Below are positions 62,151 through 64,000 of a stretch of DNA of 64,000 bases, in pieces. The position numbers and the translations under genes are program-made. This DNA comes from Sinohyriopsis cumingii (lineage: Eukaryota > Mollusca > Bivalvia > Unionida > Unionidae), in NCBI GenBank assembly GCA_028554795.2, contig CM068838.1:92772974-92836973 (forward strand), read 5' to 3'. Within the stretch, counting starts at the first letter, position 1; each line of letters opens with the position of its first letter. The notes below the pieces were generated by a model, which was not told where the DNA came from, ran no database searches, and saw only the letters and a list, made by a program, of their open reading frames with translations.

Positions 62151-62469
62151 AATAAACCAAAACCACATACACCTGTGGCTGAACAAAAATATCAGAAATC
62201 AATAAAAGGATAAATAGTTGAAATAATAACCAGGATTGATAGATTTCACTTTCTGTCCCTGATAAAATAAAACGAAAATATGGACAGACTTCCATAATAG
62301 AGAGACGCCTTTTCCCCTCCCTAGTATAAGCATACCCAATATTCCTCAGCTGTAACAGATCGCACGGCAGTATGGAATACACAACCAAGTCGCATGATAC
62401 TTTAATTACTGCGATCAATATTTGATCTGATTCAAACTGTTGCAACTTCAACAAAAACATCAGCAGCAA

Positions 62470-64000
62470 AAATCATCAGTGAAACAGAACTACAGCAGCT
62501 AAAACAATTTGTACGTAAAATTAATATCCACATAACAAGGGGTGCAAGAAAAGCTGGCAGCTCGCAGTGTTAGATGAGTATGAACGAAACCATCTTCGTC
62601 GTCGTGCCTTTTTTACCGCTACTGAAGCAACTGTGTATTATCGTGCAAAAACCCAACAATCACAAGGACCCGAATTCAAATTGGAAAAACGTAGTGGTGA
62701 GTTAAGAACATAACGTAGGCATTATCCCACTCACCTACAAACCAGGGAAAGACGCCCGAAATCTATTAAAAATATGATACCTATAATTGTAACGGTGTAA
62801 AAAACATTTGGTCACGCTGGGGATAACGCAGATATTGTTTTCAATACACAAATCCACCGTGATAAGGGTGGATTTATAACTACTACACCATGGATTCACA
62901 GTGGTGAAATTGGCAGAGGCATTCAAAAGATTCTCGAATCGTTGGAGAAATACTCTAATGCAGGAGTGGGATGGACTCTCGAAAGATATGACCAGGCTGA
63001 AGTCCATCTCTCACCAGTCAATCACTGTCAACCGTTTCGTTGATCCAGTTTCATAACCATGGCCAGTTATGAATACAAAAACGTTGACTACCGTTGTAGT
63101 GAGTGGTCAATTTGGTCAGCTTTATATCCATCTAGTTTTAACCAAAACTGCCCCGATAATACCCGCAACACCTAGATTAACTCAACTTTGGTGATATTGA
63201 ATTTCAGGTGCAGGTTACCGAAACGGTACCGAACACATTTGAAACACTTAATCCAGGTATCACTGTCACTGTGTTTTCTTATGATAAAGGTTCTTTTTTT
63301 ATCCAGTTATGCAGTTTATCGATTCATGACAATGTATGAGTTCGACCTTACATAAGTTAGTAAACAATCTAACCGGGGAAAACTTGAAATCACTCGTTGA
63401 TACTGTCCAACCAATAGGGGCTTTATAGCGAGAAAAGGTGTATATCCGTACGAGTATATGAACGATTGGAACAAATGTGCTGAAACTCAGTTGCCACCGA
63501 CCGAATCGTTTTTTTTTTCATAATTGTCACGTGAAGGTATTTAAGAAGATTTGCGAACATGCAAAAATAATTTGGGCCGTATTCGAAATCGAGAACCTCG
63601 GTGACTATTATAGTCAGAATCTGAGCACGGAAGCTTGCTGATGTGTTTAAGAAATAGTGTGACACTGTTATGCACATATACAAGCTCGATCCCTTCCATT
63701 AATTATCGTCACCGGGTATGCGCTGGGATGCATTATTGTCCAAAACTACAATCGAGCTGGAATTTCTCACTAACACTGATCAGCATCTGTTTATCGAACG
63801 TTCACTTAATGGCGGAATATCACTGTCAGGTCACAGGAACGCTCGTGCCAGTGACCCAAACGTTCACAGGTATGACCCCGTTAATCCCAATAGTTACATC
63901 ATGTATCAAAATACGAATAACCTTTATGAATGGGTAATAACGCAATCACTTCCGATTGGTGGGTTTCAGTGGATCTATCCTGCACACATTCATCTATAAA
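62470..64000 (+). mobile_element. Polinton (Maverick) fossil: family B DNA polymerase region, partial at the window edge
   Basis: Near 62.87-63.03 kb, WIHSGEIGRGIQKI and LEKYSNAGVGWTLERYD match a protein region found with Polinton DNA polymerase. Near 63.75-63.99 kb, LSKTTIELEFLTNTDQHLFI, then DPVNPNSYIMYQNTNNLYEW and LPIGGFQW match the protein-primed family B polymerase of Polintons ('SYLMYLDANNLYGWAMSQPLPYGGF'). A stretch near 63.43 kb is also similar to this polymerase. The element is broken, with several breaks, and continues beyond the window on the right. Age is probably considerable, although the motifs remain readable. Confidence 0.8.

Noticed and set aside
1-64000. CRISPR arrays, because there are many regularly spaced repeats
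   Set aside because: The units are contiguous minisatellites without unique spacers, and the window is eukaryotic.

Overview
The window is AT-rich eukaryotic DNA, most likely from a mollusc or another lophotrochozoan. It has long (TA)n tracts, many minisatellites, sparse intron-separated exons, and a mixed load of old transposable elements: Penelope-like, LINEs of two or three types, mariner, Crypton, hAT MITE, tRNA-derived SINE, Ty3/Gypsy and Polinton. A short repeat near 14.7 kb resembles an interspersed repeat I recall from mollusc genomes. I see no operon, bacterial gene or CRISPR array. I recognise no intact single-exon protein gene.

The only host gene with good support is a small four-helix membrane protein of claudin/PMP22 type on the minus strand. 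Its first coding exon is 20991-20731 (TM1, TPGW motif, consensus GTAAGT donor) and a candidate last exon is 5155-4896 (TM4 and cytoplasmic tail). The exon phases do not fit directly, so at least one internal exon, not found here, must lie in the 15.6 kb between them. A second copy of the last exon (34621-34368) is broken. It belongs to a direct segmental duplication in which 4.8-20.4 kb (copy A) can be matched in patches to 34.2-43.3 kb (copy B). The two copies hold different insertions: copy A has a Penelope-like element, a 38-bp array and a 54-bp array; copy B has a Ty3/Gypsy fragment and a LINE.

Layout: 0-4.6 kb, minisatellites and (TA)n. 4.9-21 kb, the tetraspan locus, with a foldback hairpin (6.0), Penelope-like element (8.0-10.75), 38-bp array (11-12), SINE-like insert (14.6) and 54-bp array (14.9-15.9) in its intron. 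21.4 kb, hAT MITE. 22.6-26.5 kb, three adjacent minisatellites. 27.1-30.5 kb, mariner and LINE remains. 32.4-33 kb, 50-bp array. 34.2-43.3 kb, copy B. 46.4-48.7 kb, a second Ty3/Gypsy fossil whose integrase-like stretch precedes the reverse transcriptase. 49.6-53.2 kb, a very long, old 60-bp array. 54.5-55.1 kb, Crypton recombinase. 58.3-58.7 kb, a young 47-bp array. 61.3-62.2 kb, possible LINE end. 62.5-64 kb, a Polinton DNA polymerase B fossil running off the right edge.

Minisatellites make up roughly 10 kb, about one sixth of the window. Most long open frames are products of these arrays or of microsatellites, not genes. All calls come from reading the sequence and from remembered family motifs; no search was run.
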